DNA from: Thauera aromatica K172
Lineage (GTDB): Bacteria; Pseudomonadota; Gammaproteobacteria; Burkholderiales; Rhodocyclaceae
NCBI RefSeq assembly: GCF_003030465.1
Contig: NZ_CP028339.1
Span: 3,046,041-3,110,040, forward strand
Length of the DNA stretch: 64,000 nucleotides
Direction: 5' to 3'
Part shown: positions 7,264-15,594 of the stretch, piece after piece
Position numbering within the stretch: the stretch's first letter is position 1
Layout: the number at the start of each line of letters is the position of its first letter
Notes under the pieces: generated by a model
Databases searched by the model: none
The model's input: only the letters and a program-made list of their open reading frames with translations
Told to the model about the DNA's origin: nothing
Program-made: the position numbers and the translations under genes

Positions 7264-9408
7264 TCAGACCCGCCCGGAAACGCCGCCGTTTTTTCCGCGC
7301 CCCACCCGCGGCAGCCCGGCGCCGAGCAGCGCCCGCAGCAGGATCGCGATCGTGCTGCCGTTGTGCAGCACCGAAGCCGACACCGGACTCAGCAGGCCGA
7401 GCGCGGCGGCCGACAGGATGGCGGTGTTGAGGCCGACGGTGAGGCGGAAATTGCTCTTGATCAGCCGCCCGGTGGCCATCGCCAGGGCGCGGGCGTCGGC
7501 GACGCGGGCGATGTCGTCCTCGAGCAGGGCGATGTCCGAAGCGAGGCGGGCGATGTCCGCGCCCTGGTGCATCGAGATCCCGACATGGGCGCCGCTCAGC
7601 GCGGGAGCGTCGTTGACGCCGTCGCCGATGAAGGCGACCTGGGCCCCGTCGTCGGCCAGTTCCTGCAGCAGCCGGGCCTTGTCGTGCGGCAGCAGGCCGG
7701 CATGGAAGCCGTCGAGGCCGAGCGCCCCGGCCATCGCCGCGGCGCGCGCCGGATGGTCGCCGGTGAGCATCAGCACCCGCTTCACCCCCAGCCGGCGCAG
7801 GCGCTGCACGGTGTCGGCGCTGTTGGCGCGCAGGCTGTCACGCAGCGCCAGCACGCCCAGCGGCTCGCCGCCGAAGCCGATGTAGAGCAGGGTCTTGCCC
7901 TCTTCGTGGAGGCGCTCGATCAGCGCCCCGTGGGCAGCGAGGTCGATGCCTTCGTCGTCCTCGACGAAGTGGCGCGAGCCGACCACGATGCGCTTGCCGT
8001 CGATCACGCTCGCCACGCCGTGGGCGACGATGAATTCGACTTCCTTGTGGTCGAAGTGCTGCGGCTTGTCGAGCCGCCGCGAGGCCTCGACCACCGCCAG
8101 CGCGAGCGGATGGAAATAATGCTCTTCGACCGAAGCGGCGAGGTTGATCAGGTCGGCGGAAGAAAAATCCGGCCGGAACGCCACCGAGTCGGTGACCTGC
8201 AAGTGGCCGCTGGTGAGCGTGCCGGTCTTGTCGAAGACGAAGGTATCGGCTTCGGCCAGGCGTTCGAGCGCATCCGCCCCCTTCACCAGCATGCCGGCGC
8301 GGCCGGCGCGGTACATCGCGGCCTTGAACGCCACCGGCGTGGACAGCTTCAGCGCGCACGAGTAGTCGGCCTGCAGCACCGCCGCCACCCGCCGCCAGTC
8401 GCGGCTCAGCGCCCAGGTGCCCACCGCCAGCCCGAGCACCATCGGCACCAGGCGGTCGGCCATGCGCGAGGCTTCGAGCTGGGTGCGGCTCTTGGCCGCG
8501 AGCGAGCGTTCGACGAAATCGGCGATGCGTGCCGCCGCGGCCTGCGCGCCGACGTGCTCGGCGTAGATGCGCAAGCGCCCCTCGGCAACCACCGTGCCCG
8601 ACAGCACGCGGTCGCCGCGGCGACGGGCGACCGGCACGCTCTCGCCGGTCATCGTCGCCTCGTTGATCATCGCCTCGCCGCCGAGCACCGTGCCATCGAC
8701 CGGAACCACCGTCCCGGTGGCCGCGATCACGGTGTCGCCCATCCGCAGTTCGCCGGCATCGACGCGGCATTCGGCGCCGTCGCGCTCGACCCATACTTCG
8801 CCGCTGGCCGGCTCCAGCAGGTGCTTGAGCAGATCGTCCGAGCGGCGCTGGATGGAGTGCTCGAGATACTCGCCGAGGGCGAGCAGGAAGGACGTCGTAT
8901 TCGCCGCGAGGTAGTCGCGCCGCCCGATCGAGATCGCCACCGCGAGCGCCTCGAGCACGTGCGAAGTGACGCCTTGCTCGCGGAAGTCGTCGACCGCCTC
9001 GCCGAGCAGCGGCACCGCCACCCCGAGCGCCATCGGCGCCTGCAGGCCGGCACCGAGCGCGCGTCCGGCGAGCAGGTTCGCCGCACTCAGCGCCACCGCG
9101 CGCAGGCGTGCGGCATCTGCGGCATCCCCTCCGGCGCCAGGCGCGACGGCGGCGGGCACGGCCGCGGGCGACAGCGCGCTGACCGCCGCAGCCAGCTGCT
9201 CGACGCCGGTTTCGGCGGCGGCGAACTCGATGACGAGCGAGCGCGCCCGCGGGTTCAGGCGCGCTCCGCGCACCCCGCGCAGGCCTTCCACCGCCCGCTG
9301 CAGCGCGCGCGCCTGCAGGCGCACGCCGGCATCGCAGCGATAGCGGAAACGCACCCGGCCGCGCACCTGGTGCACCACTGCGAGGCTGGCGAACCAGCGC
9401 GCCATCAT
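7264..9408 (-). CDS. P1B-like heavy-metal P-type ATPase with HMA2-type N-terminus and SCALK motif
   Basis: 714 residues. An N-terminal HMA2-like domain (HQVRGRVRFRYRCDAGVRL) is followed by membrane helices, the actuator motif MTGES (about residue 253), the phosphorylation motif DKTGTLTSG (about 393) and the hinge GDGVNDAPAL (about 596), so the catalytic cycle is complete. The transmembrane metal-site motif is SCALKLSTP (about residue 350) where copper and zinc pumps have CPC or CPx, so the cargo is not predictable from known classes. It is the last gene of a five-gene leftward operon and its start overlaps the preceding stop. Expected role: metal export or metallation across the inner membrane. 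Confidence 0.88.
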   Translation of the reverse strand: MMARWFASLAVVHQVRGRVRFRYRCDAGVRLQARALQRAVEGLRGVRGARLNPRARSLVIEFAAAETGVEQLAAAVSALSPAAVPAAVAPGAGGDAADAARLRAVALSAANLLAGRALGAGLQAPMALGVAVPLLGEAVDDFREQGVTSHVLEALAVAISIGRRDYLAANTTSFLLALGEYLEHSIQRRSDDLLKHLLEPASGEVWVERDGAECRVDAGELRMGDTVIAATGTVVPVDGTVLGGEAMINEATMTGESVPVARRRGDRVLSGTVVAEGRLRIYAEHVGAQAAAARIADFVERSLAAKSRTQLEASRMADRLVPMVLGLAVGTWALSRDWRRVAAVLQADYSCALKLSTPVAFKAAMYRAGRAGMLVKGADALERLAEADTFVFDKTGTLTSGHLQVTDSVAFRPDFSSADLINLAASVEEHYFHPLALAVVEASRRLDKPQHFDHKEVEFIVAHGVASVIDGKRIVVGSRHFVEDDEGIDLAAHGALIERLHEEGKTLLYIGFGGEPLGVLALRDSLRANSADTVQRLRRLGVKRVLMLTGDHPARAAAMAGALGLDGFHAGLLPHDKARLLQELADDGAQVAFIGDGVNDAPALSGAHVGISMHQGADIARLASDIALLEDDIARVADARALAMATGRLIKSNFRLTVGLNTAILSAAALGLLSPVSASVLHNGSTIAILLRALLGAGLPRVGRGKNGGVSGRV

Positions 9409-9746
9409 GCGTCCTCGGGTTGCTCCGCGGCGATCTCGGCGCGGATATCGGCCATCTGCTCCTTCATTTCCTCGAAGCCGCCGGCCAGGTTCGAATACAG
9501 CTTCATCCCCGCCTTGATCAGCTTGGCGCGCAGTTCCTCATCGGTCAGCACCCAGGTGGCGGCCGCCCCGAGCAGCGCGCCGAGCAGGAACTGCTCGCTC
9601 TTGCGCGCACGCAGGAAGGCCGGCATGCCGTCGAGCAGGCCGCGCTCCCAGTCACCCGCGGCCTGCCCGCCCGCATCACCGGCACGCCCGTGCCACGCGC
9701 CGCTGGAATCCCGGCGGGCGTGCTTCTTCTTGTGCTTCTTAGCCAT
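9405..9746 (-). CDS. Small membrane protein with basic N-terminus, partner of the P-type ATPase
   Basis: 113 residues. The start is extremely basic (MAKKHKKKHARRD), a hydrophobic segment follows (about residues 51-66, EQFLLGALLGAAATWVLTDE), and the C-terminus is an amphipathic helix/coiled coil (GGFEEMKEQMADIRAEIAAEQ). No enzyme motif is present. Its TGA is interleaved with the ATGATG start of the ATPase, implying coupling at a fixed ratio. It may be an anchor or regulator of the pump (inference); not recognised otherwise. Confidence 0.7.
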   Translation of the reverse strand: MAKKHKKKHARRDSSGAWHGRAGDAGGQAAGDWERGLLDGMPAFLRARKSEQFLLGALLGAAATWVLTDEELRAKLIKAGMKLYSNLAGGFEEMKEQMADIRAEIAAEQPEDA

Positions 9747-10071
9747 TTCGATCCTCCGTGGCTGGGCCTACCGCGTCGCCCAGCAGTTTTTCGATCAGCA
9801 ATACCCCGGCCGCCCCGGCCGCCGCCGCGACCAGCGCGCCGGCGTAGTCGCCGCGGCGGATCTGCGCCGCCGCCCGCGCCCCTGCGGTCAACGCCGCGCC
9901 GCCTTGCAGACCGTGGCGCAGCACGCGCTGCAAGCGGCCCGCGGCCAGTTCGCGCGGAGCGTTCTGGAACGCGGACAGGCAGGCACTGGCGACGAAGCCG
10001 CGGACGAAATCGCTGTCCCCGCGCTTGCGTTCGCGCACCGGTCCGGCGCGGACCGCCCGCCCCCGGCTCAA
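9739..10071 (-). CDS. Small protein of unknown function in the HMA2/P-type ATPase operon
   Basis: 110 residues, Ala/Arg-rich. It has a basic N-terminus and a C-terminal hydrophobic segment (about residues 78-96, [20 protein letters not shown]). No domain is recognised. It overlaps the upstream gene by 4 bases and the downstream gene by 8 bases, so it is certainly part of the same transcript. Similar position and size to the two other small proteins of the operon suggest one membrane complex around the ATPase (inference). Confidence 0.6.
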   Translation of the reverse strand: MSRGRAVRAGPVRERKRGDSDFVRGFVASACLSAFQNAPRELAAGRLQRVLRHGLQGGAALTAGARAAAQIRRGDYAGALVAAAAGAAGVLLIEKLLGDAVGPATEDRNG

Positions 10072-10406
10072 GACGGGCTCTCCTCGCCGGGTGCCGCCGG
10101 GCGGACCGCCGCCTTTGGCTTGCGCCGGCGGGGCGCCGGCTTGCGCGCAGCCGGCGCGGCCGCTTCGCCCGCGGCGGCGGCCGCACTCCCCGGTGCCGCC
10201 CTGTCGGCGGCCTCCGCCGGAGCGGCGGCGAGCTTTTCGCGGGCGCGCGCGGAAGCGTGCTCGATCGCTTCCAGGCTCGACACGGTGGCACCCCGCAGGC
10301 GGTCCTGGGCCTTCTCCAGCCCCGAGCGGGTACGCTCGTTCTTCAACAGCCGCAGCGCGACTGCGCCGGCAAGCACGCCGGCGGCAAACGGGAACAGCGG
10401 AAACAT
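10068..10406 (-). CDS. Small membrane protein with Ala/Pro/Lys-rich tail
   Basis: 112 residues from ATG 10406, preceded by GAGGAG. One N-terminal membrane helix (MFPLFPFAAGVLAGAVALRLL) is followed by an amphipathic helix (GLEKAQDRLRGATVSSLEAI) and a low-complexity Ala-rich tail ending in a basic cluster (KPAPRRRKPKAA). The layout resembles inner-membrane tether proteins. No known family is recognised. The longer frame extending to 10580 upstream has no typical coding look and is rejected as the start. It overlaps the next gene by 4 bases. Confidence 0.62.
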   Translation of the reverse strand: MFPLFPFAAGVLAGAVALRLLKNERTRSGLEKAQDRLRGATVSSLEAIEHASARAREKLAAAPAEAADRAAPGSAAAAAGEAAAPAARKPAPRRRKPKAAVRPAAPGEESPS

Positions 10407-10551
10407 CTCGGTTCTCCTCGTACGCAGGGCCGGCACTGCGCGTGAACGGACGAACACCCGCGCCGCGCCCCGCGCTGCCGGCCGGCAGCGCGGGGTTCCG
10501 CCCGGCACAGGCGGGGTTGGGGCCGGAGCCGGGGCGCGGGACGAACCGCGC

Positions 10552-10893
10552 TCATGCCCGGGACCCGGCGAATTCGTCATACACCGCGCGCAGCAGCGTT
10601 TCGAAGCGCGCCGCGGCCGCGGTTCGGCGGCCGGCGATCAGGTCGCCCCAGGCCGCGAACGGAATGACTTCGTGGTCGTACTCGAGGGTACAGGAGCGCG
10701 CCATCAGGTTCACCCGCAACGACACCACTCCCGGCATCCGTTCGAGCAGGCCCTGGACGCGCGCCAGCTGCGCCCGCCCCGGGACATCGGCGATGAGTTC
10801 GGGGTCGTCGACGCGCAGGCGGATGCGCCCCGGGATGTGGTGTGCGATGCGCACGCGGCCGAGGCCGTCGCGCAAGGTTTCGAATGCAGGCAT
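10552..10893 (-). CDS. HMA2-type domain protein, first gene of the ATPase operon
   Basis: 113 residues from ATG 10893, with GGAG ten bases before it. An HMA2-like ferredoxin fold is recognisable from AHHIPGRIRLRVDDPEL, then ARVQGLLERMPGVVSLRVN and SCTLEYDHEVIPFAAW. There is no CxxC site; a single Cys lies in the predicted last strand. The same GRIRLR signature is found in the ATPase N-terminus and in the protein at 3547-3975. It may pass metal to the pump or sense its state (inference). A 145-base gap follows before the next gene of the operon. Confidence 0.72.
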   Translation of the reverse strand: MPAFETLRDGLGRVRIAHHIPGRIRLRVDDPELIADVPGRAQLARVQGLLERMPGVVSLRVNLMARSCTLEYDHEVIPFAAWGDLIAGRRTAAAARFETLLRAVYDEFAGSRA

Positions 10894-11278
10894 GAACAGG
10901 ACTCCGAAGCACCCGGAAGCCCCCACGGCGGAGCCGGATGCAGTGCGCACCCGGCCCTTCGGCAGAGGTTTCCTTCGAGCGCGCGGTACCTGGCTGGCAG
11001 TTGCAATCCGGGCAAGGCTGGCTACGCGTAGCCGCGACATCGTTTCAAACAACTCGTTTCCGACAACTGCTGCGCGCCTCATCCCCGTTCGGGGCCACTG
11101 TGGCGGCGGCGCTGCCGAATCCTATCTTAGGCCACGGGGCCGGGGTTGTGACCCAGATCAAGGGCGGTGCGGCACCGCCTGCCCGGCGGGCGGAACCCGT
11201 CCTCGCGGAACGCTGCCCGCCATCCTACACTCCCAGCAACGAGTGCCGCAGCCACGCGGCACGCTGCGGAGAGCCGCG
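10894..11278. other. Divergent intergenic region
   Basis: 385 bases between the leftward ATPase operon and the rightward nfeD gene. Apart from the FNR-like promoter nothing is recognised; no reading frame here has coding character. TACACT at 11226 could be a -10 for nfeD. Confidence 0.5.
11119..11161 (-). promoter_or_regulatory. FNR/ANR-like class II promoter of the HMA2/P-type ATPase operon
   Basis: On the minus strand TTGATCTGGGTCAC (11161-11148) matches the FNR/ANR consensus TTGAT-N4-ATCAA at 8 of 10 positions. It is followed after 23 bases by TAGGAT (11124-11119), a -10-like hexamer. Class II FNR promoters have about 22 bases there, so spacing supports activation at low oxygen. Predicted start near 11112 gives a leader of roughly 220 bases. 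The site also lies ~120 bases before nfeD on the other strand. Confidence 0.5.
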
Positions 11279-12937
11279 ATGCCGCTCCGTCCTTCCCGCT
11301 TGCGCAAGGCGTGTGCCGCAACCGCGTTGCTCGCCCTGCTGTTGACGACCCTGCTGCCATCGGCAATGTCGCCGCTTGCCGGCGGCAGCGCCGGTGCGGA
11401 CACCGGGGCGGTGCCGGTGCTGCGGGTGGACGGCGCGATCGGACCGGCGAGTGCCGATTACCTCCACAAGGGCCTCGCCCGCGCCGCCGCCGGCGCTGCG
11501 CCGCTGCTGGTGATCGAGCTCGACACGCCGGGTGGGCTCGACACTTCGATGCGCGCGATCATCCGGGACATCCTCGCCGCGCCGCTGCCGGTGGCGGTGT
11601 TCGTCGCCCCCGAAGGCGCCCGCGCCGCCAGCGCCGGCACCTACCTCCTTTACGCCAGCCACATCGCGGCGATGGCCCCGGCGACCAACCTCGGCGCCGC
11701 CACTCCGGTGGCGATCGGCATCGGCGGCGCCCAGCCGGGCCGGACCGCGCCGCGGCAGGAGGCGGATGAAGCCACCCCCGAAGCCGCCCCCGGTGACGCC
11801 GGAGCGCCCGAAGCGCCCGGCGACGCCGGGCGTGCCCCCACCCCGCCGGCCCCCTTCCCGCCGGCCTCCGCCCCCGAGCCCCGCCCGCAGGCCGCGCCCG
11901 CCGGGCAGGAGGAGGCGGCCGGCGCCCGCGCGCGCCGCCCCGCCCGCGATGCCGCGCCTGCCGCCGACGCGATGAGCGCCAAGTCGGTGTCCGACGCTGC
12001 CGCCTATCTGCGCAGTCTCGCCCAGCTGCGCGGGCGCGACGTCGACTTCGCCGAGCGTGCGGTGCGCGAAGCGGCCAGCCTGTCGGCCGAAGAAGCGCTC
12101 GCCCGCGGCGTGATCGACCTCATCGCGGTCGACGTCGCCGATCTGTTGCAAAAGCTCGACGGCCGCACGGTGAGCGTGCTCGACGGCGAGCGCACGCTCG
12201 CCACCGCCGGGCTCGCCATCGAACGCATCGACCCCGACTGGCGCAACCGCGTCCTCGCCGTGCTCGCCAACCCCCAGGTGGCGCTGATCCTGATGATGAT
12301 CGGGATCTACGGACTGTTCTTCGAATTCACCTCGCCCGGCTTCGGCGTACCCGGCGTGGCCGGCGCGATCTCGCTGCTGATCGCGCTCTACGCCTTCCAG
12401 CTGCTGCCGGTGAACTGGGCCGGGGTGCTGCTGCTGGCGATCGGCGCCGCGCTGATGCTGGCCGAGGCCTTCCTCCCCAGCTTCGGCGTGCTCGGCGTCG
12501 GCGGCATCATCGCCTTCGTCGTCGGCGGCCTGTTCCTGATCGACAGCGAGGTGCCCGGCTTCGGCATTCCCCCCGCCCTCGTCATCGGCCTCGCCCTCGC
12601 CAGCGCGGCGATCCTGCTCGCCATCGGCAGCCTCGCCGCGCGCAGCTTCAAGCGTCCGGTGGTGAGCGGCCGCGAGCAGATGCTCGGCGCCCCCGCCACC
12701 GTGCTCGGCCCCGCCGACGCCGGCTGCTGGTGGGTCGCCGTCCACGGCGAGAACTGGCGCGCACGCGCTGCCGTGGCGCTCGCCGCCGGCGACACGGTGC
12801 GGGTCGAGCGGATCGACGGCCTCGTTCTCGAAGTCTCGCCCGCCGGCGCCTCTCCTGCCCCGGCTTCAGCGCCACCCCCGGCGCCTGCCCCGACGCCCGG
12901 CCCGGCGCCAACTTCAACGCCCGGGAGCACACCATGA
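11279..12937 (+). CDS. NfeD-family membrane-bound serine protease (ClpP-class, long form)
   Basis: 552 residues. Signal peptide, then a ClpP/SppA-like protease domain: [20 protein letters not shown], catalytic Ser at about residue 118 in [18 protein letters not shown], and the general-base Lys at about residue 235 in [16 protein letters not shown]. Between them lies an Ala/Pro-rich insert of roughly 80 residues, longer than usual. Four to five membrane helices (about 320-460) and a C-terminal NfeD OB-fold domain follow. Family role: proteolysis coupled to slipin/stomatin in membrane quality control. The stop overlaps the slipin start as ATGA, the conserved nfeD-slipin pairing. The TPAPAP-type extreme C-terminus is low complexity. 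Confidence 0.9.
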   Translation: MPLRPSRLRKACAATALLALLLTTLLPSAMSPLAGGSAGADTGAVPVLRVDGAIGPASADYLHKGLARAAAGAAPLLVIELDTPGGLDTSMRAIIRDILAAPLPVAVFVAPEGARAASAGTYLLYASHIAAMAPATNLGAATPVAIGIGGAQPGRTAPRQEADEATPEAAPGDAGAPEAPGDAGRAPTPPAPFPPASAPEPRPQAAPAGQEEAAGARARRPARDAAPAADAMSAKSVSDAAAYLRSLAQLRGRDVDFAERAVREAASLSAEEALARGVIDLIAVDVADLLQKLDGRTVSVLDGERTLATAGLAIERIDPDWRNRVLAVLANPQVALILMMIGIYGLFFEFTSPGFGVPGVAGAISLLIALYAFQLLPVNWAGVLLLAIGAALMLAEAFLPSFGVLGVGGIIAFVVGGLFLIDSEVPGFGIPPALVIGLALASAAILLAIGSLAARSFKRPVVSGREQMLGAPATVLGPADAGCWWVAVHGENWRARAAVALAAGDTVRVERIDGLVLEVSPAGASPAPASAPPPAPAPTPGPAPTSTPGSTP

Positions 12938-13701
12938 TCTTCGACTTCCAGTTCGGCCTCGCCCCGCTGATCCTGCTGCTGATCTTCCTCGTCGCGGCCT
13001 CGCTCAAGATCCTGCGCGAATACGAGCGCGGCGTCATTTTCCTGCTCGGGCGCTTCTGGAAAGTGAAAGGCCCCGGCCTGGTGATCGTGATTCCCGGCAT
13101 CCAGCAGATCGTCAAGGTGGACCTGCGCGTGGTGACCATGGACGTGCCCGCGCAGGACGTGATCTCGCGCGACAACGTCTCGGTCAAGGTCAATGCGATC
13201 GTGTTCTTCCGCGTCGTCGACCCGCAAAAGGCGATCATCCAGGTGGAAAACTTCCTCGTCGCCACCAGCCAGCTCGCCCAGACCACGCTGCGCGCGGTGC
13301 TCGGCAAGCACGAACTGGACGAGATGCTGTCCGAGCGCGAAAAGCTCAACCTCGACGTGCAGCAGATCCTCGACGCCCAGACCGACGCCTGGGGGATCAA
13401 GGTCGCCAACGTCGAGATCAAGCACATCGACCTCAACGAGACCATGGTCCGCGCCATCGCCCGCCAGGCCGAAGCCGAGCGCGAGCGCCGCGCCAAGGTG
13501 ATCCACGCCGAAGGCGAGAAGCAGGCCGCCCAGGCCCTGCTCGAAGCCGCCGAAATGCTCGCCCGCGAACCGGCGGCGATGCAGCTGCGCTACCTCCAGA
13601 CACTCACCCAGGTCGCCGGCGACAAGAGCTCGACCCTGGTGTTCCCGGTGCCAGTGGATCTGCTCGGACAGCTGGCGAAGCAGCCTGCCGCCGAACGATA
13701 A
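12934..13701 (+). CDS. Slipin / stomatin-like SPFH-domain membrane protein
   Basis: 255 residues. An N-terminal membrane segment ([17 protein letters not shown]) is followed by the SPFH domain ([20 protein letters not shown], then [20 protein letters not shown]) and a long charged coiled coil ([20 protein letters not shown]). This is a bacterial slipin of the PH1511 type, which forms membrane scaffolds and is a substrate/partner of NfeD protease in the known archaeal system. Translationally coupled to nfeD by the ATGA overlap. The 3' end is overlapped on the other strand by the ParE remnant. Confidence 0.92.
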   Translation: MIFDFQFGLAPLILLLIFLVAASLKILREYERGVIFLLGRFWKVKGPGLVIVIPGIQQIVKVDLRVVTMDVPAQDVISRDNVSVKVNAIVFFRVVDPQKAIIQVENFLVATSQLAQTTLRAVLGKHELDEMLSEREKLNLDVQQILDAQTDAWGIKVANVEIKHIDLNETMVRAIARQAEAERERRAKVIHAEGEKQAAQALLEAAEMLAREPAAMQLRYLQTLTQVAGDKSSTLVFPVPVDLLGQLAKQPAAER

Positions 13702-13850
13702 CCCCCCGGCGCCGGATGCGAGGACAGCCTGTCGGCCGCCTTGCTGAACAGCACATCCATGCGCACCGCCGCGACCGGATTTCGCTCGGTGAGGTAAGCC
13801 CAGATATCAGCCCGGTCCTGAAAAGCTTCCGGCGACCACCGGACTTTCAC
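13590..13850 (-). pseudogene. Truncated ParE-type toxin
   Basis: The first ~48 residues are a clear ParE N-terminus: MKVRWSPEAFQDRADIWAYL then TERNPVAAVRMDVLFSKAAD and RLSSHPAPG. From there the sequence runs antisense into the end of the slipin gene and loses all ParE character; the C-terminal strands with the conserved Arg and Tyr are missing. The loss point lies right at the slipin stop codon, so the 3' half was most likely deleted or replaced. It overlaps the antitoxin gene by 4 bases. Probably non-toxic. Confidence 0.7.
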
Positions 13851-14125
13851 AGACCGCCCTCGGCACTCTCACGCCGAGCAGCGAATTCCGCCTCCACTTC
13901 GTCATTCGTGCACCCTCGCCCGGCGCGCATCGAAGTCCGCGCCACATCGACTTTCCGCTGCAGGAAAGACGCGTACTCGCGCGCCTCGCGCTGGCGCTCG
14001 ATGAACTCTCGCATCAGCTCACGCACGACCTGAGAGGCCGGGCGATGTGCGGCTTCCGCTTCCGCGATGAACGCAGCACGCAGTTCCGGCTCCAGCTTCA
14101 GAGTGAACACGGCTTCTTTGGGCAC
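13847..14125 (-). CDS. Ribbon-helix-helix antitoxin orphaned from its ParE toxin
   Basis: 92 residues from GTG 14125, chosen because VPKEAVFTLKLEPELRAAFI is the normal beginning of a CopG/ParD-like domain. An upstream GTG at 14266 would overlap the neighbouring transporter gene and add residues without family character. The RHH domain (AHRPASQVVRELMREFIERQ) is intact and the C-terminal part REYASFLQRKVDVARTSM is the toxin-binding arm. Its toxin partner is truncated, so the protein may survive as a repressor or as an antidote to related toxins (inference). Confidence 0.78.
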   Translation of the reverse strand: MPKEAVFTLKLEPELRAAFIAEAEAAHRPASQVVRELMREFIERQREAREYASFLQRKVDVARTSMRAGRGCTNDEVEAEFAARRESAEGGL

Positions 14126-14161
14126 GGCTGACCTCACTTTACTTTGTCGATACACACGTTG

Positions 14162-14174
14162 TACTAACGTAGTA
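14162..14174 (-). promoter_or_regulatory. Inverted repeat upstream of the orphan antitoxin
   Basis: TACTAACGTAGTA has 4-bp perfect arms (TACT/AGTA) in an AT-rich patch about 37 bases before the antitoxin GTG. Autoregulatory RHH operator suggested by position only. Confidence 0.4.
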
Positions 14175-14214
14175 AGTATATGAGCGTCGAACCGCGGGAT
14201 AAATCCCGATTCCG

Positions 14215-15291
14215 CTACCGCCCGGCGCTGCTGCGCGACGCCCATGTCGCGCCCGTGCGCCGCCACAGGTCGCGCGCGAGGCCGATGAACGCAGTGCCCC
14301 AGGCGACCAGCGCGGTGTACAGGAAGATCCGCGGCAGCCCCTGGAGAAAATCGAACTGCATCGCCGCGGCCATCCAGTGGGTGCTCGCGGCGTACATCCC
14401 GAGCGGGAACACCGCGCCCCAGTACAGCGGGTCGTATTTCAGCGGAAAGCGCTTATACACGTGGCGCCACAGGGCGAGAATGACCAGCATCGGAATCCAC
14501 CATGTGCCGGTCGCCCAGTAGAACACGGTGAAGCCTTTGAGGAAGGGCAGCAGCGAACTCAGGTACGGGGCGTCGGGCGCATTCACGATCAGCAGCGATC
14601 CGGCCAGCGTCGAGATCGCCATCGCGCCCATATTGATCCAGTACGGCGGCGTCAGATCGCCGGGAGAGAACCGGAAAAACGTGTAGCGGTAGAAGATCAG
14701 CGACATCATCCAGATATACAGCATCCCGCCCCACAGCCACATCGACAGGGCGAGGAAGTTCAGTTCGAGCCGGTAAGGCTGGGCGAGGTGGTTTGCGAGT
14801 AGCGCGCCGAGCACCGCGATCGACTGGGTCGCGACGACCGCGAGCAGCCAGCCGCCGCTGATCCCCTGGTCCAATGTCGGCTTTTGCTCCTTGACGGTGA
14901 ACGCGGTGAAGATCGTGTACGTCAGCCCCACCCACAGCGCGATCGCGACGAACCACAGCCCGAGCGCCGCGCGCTCGCTGCCGGCGAGGATCAGGAACTG
15001 GCTGCCGAGGATGCTGCTCGCCGCAACCGCGGTGAAGAAGCCCGGACCGCGCAGGTGATCGACCATGTCGCCGAAAAAGCGCTGCGGAAAGCGGATCATG
15101 CGCAGCACGTACAGCAGGCCGATGACGCCGTACATCGCGCAATTGACCACGAACAGCGCCCATGCCAGTCGCGGCATGGCGAGCAGGTCGGCCGTCAGGG
15201 AAATGATCCCGGTCGCCATGACCACGCCGAAATACGCCGGCGACATGGCCGCGAGATCGGCCAGGAGGCGGCTTGCGCCTGCTCGGGACAT
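14215..15291 (-). CDS. TDT/SLAC1-family transporter (TehA-like)
   Basis: 358 residues with ten predicted membrane helices. The start MSPAYFGVVMATGIISLTAD with the G-x-x-M-A-T-G-I motif is characteristic of the tellurite-resistance/dicarboxylate transporter (TDT) family, which includes TehA, Mae1 and the SLAC1 anion channels. Later helices (FTVFYWATGTWWIPMLVI, YWGAVFPLGMYAASTHWMA) fit as well. Substrate cannot be read from sequence; small organic acids, anions or sulfite are known in the family. It is a single gene. Confidence 0.83.
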   Translation of the reverse strand: MSRAGASRLLADLAAMSPAYFGVVMATGIISLTADLLAMPRLAWALFVVNCAMYGVIGLLYVLRMIRFPQRFFGDMVDHLRGPGFFTAVAASSILGSQFLILAGSERAALGLWFVAIALWVGLTYTIFTAFTVKEQKPTLDQGISGGWLLAVVATQSIAVLGALLANHLAQPYRLELNFLALSMWLWGGMLYIWMMSLIFYRYTFFRFSPGDLTPPYWINMGAMAISTLAGSLLIVNAPDAPYLSSLLPFLKGFTVFYWATGTWWIPMLVILALWRHVYKRFPLKYDPLYWGAVFPLGMYAASTHWMAAAMQFDFLQGLPRIFLYTALVAWGTAFIGLARDLWRRTGATWASRSSAGR

Positions 15292-15594
15292 GTCTCCTCC
15301 TTATCCACGCCGGGATCAGGGGAAAAAGAATAGCACGCAGCGAGATGCCTCCCGGTCCGGGTCCATACCCCGGCAGGTCGCGATCGCGAGGATGGCCGGC
15401 ACGGCGCGGCTCCCGATCCGCGCCGGGTGCAAGGTCGATGCCGGGTGGCGTGACTGCCGGATGGCACGGCAAGGCTCGAAGCCGCGACTGAGGTATGATC
15501 CGCGCACAAGCCGCTGCTCGGGAAATCGGGGATTGCTCTTTCGTTTCCGTCATTTCCGAAGAACAAGAAATTCATCGAAGACGGGGGGCCGAGG
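15292..15594. other. Intergenic region
   Basis: 303 bases between the leftward TDT gene and the rightward diguanylate cyclase. No coding frame, hairpin or repeat stands out. Confidence 0.5.

Noticed and set aside
7363-11031. 1222-codon frame opposite the P-type ATPase operon
   Set aside because: GC-rich antisense shadow; the minus-strand genes have motifs and overlaps that prove their frames.
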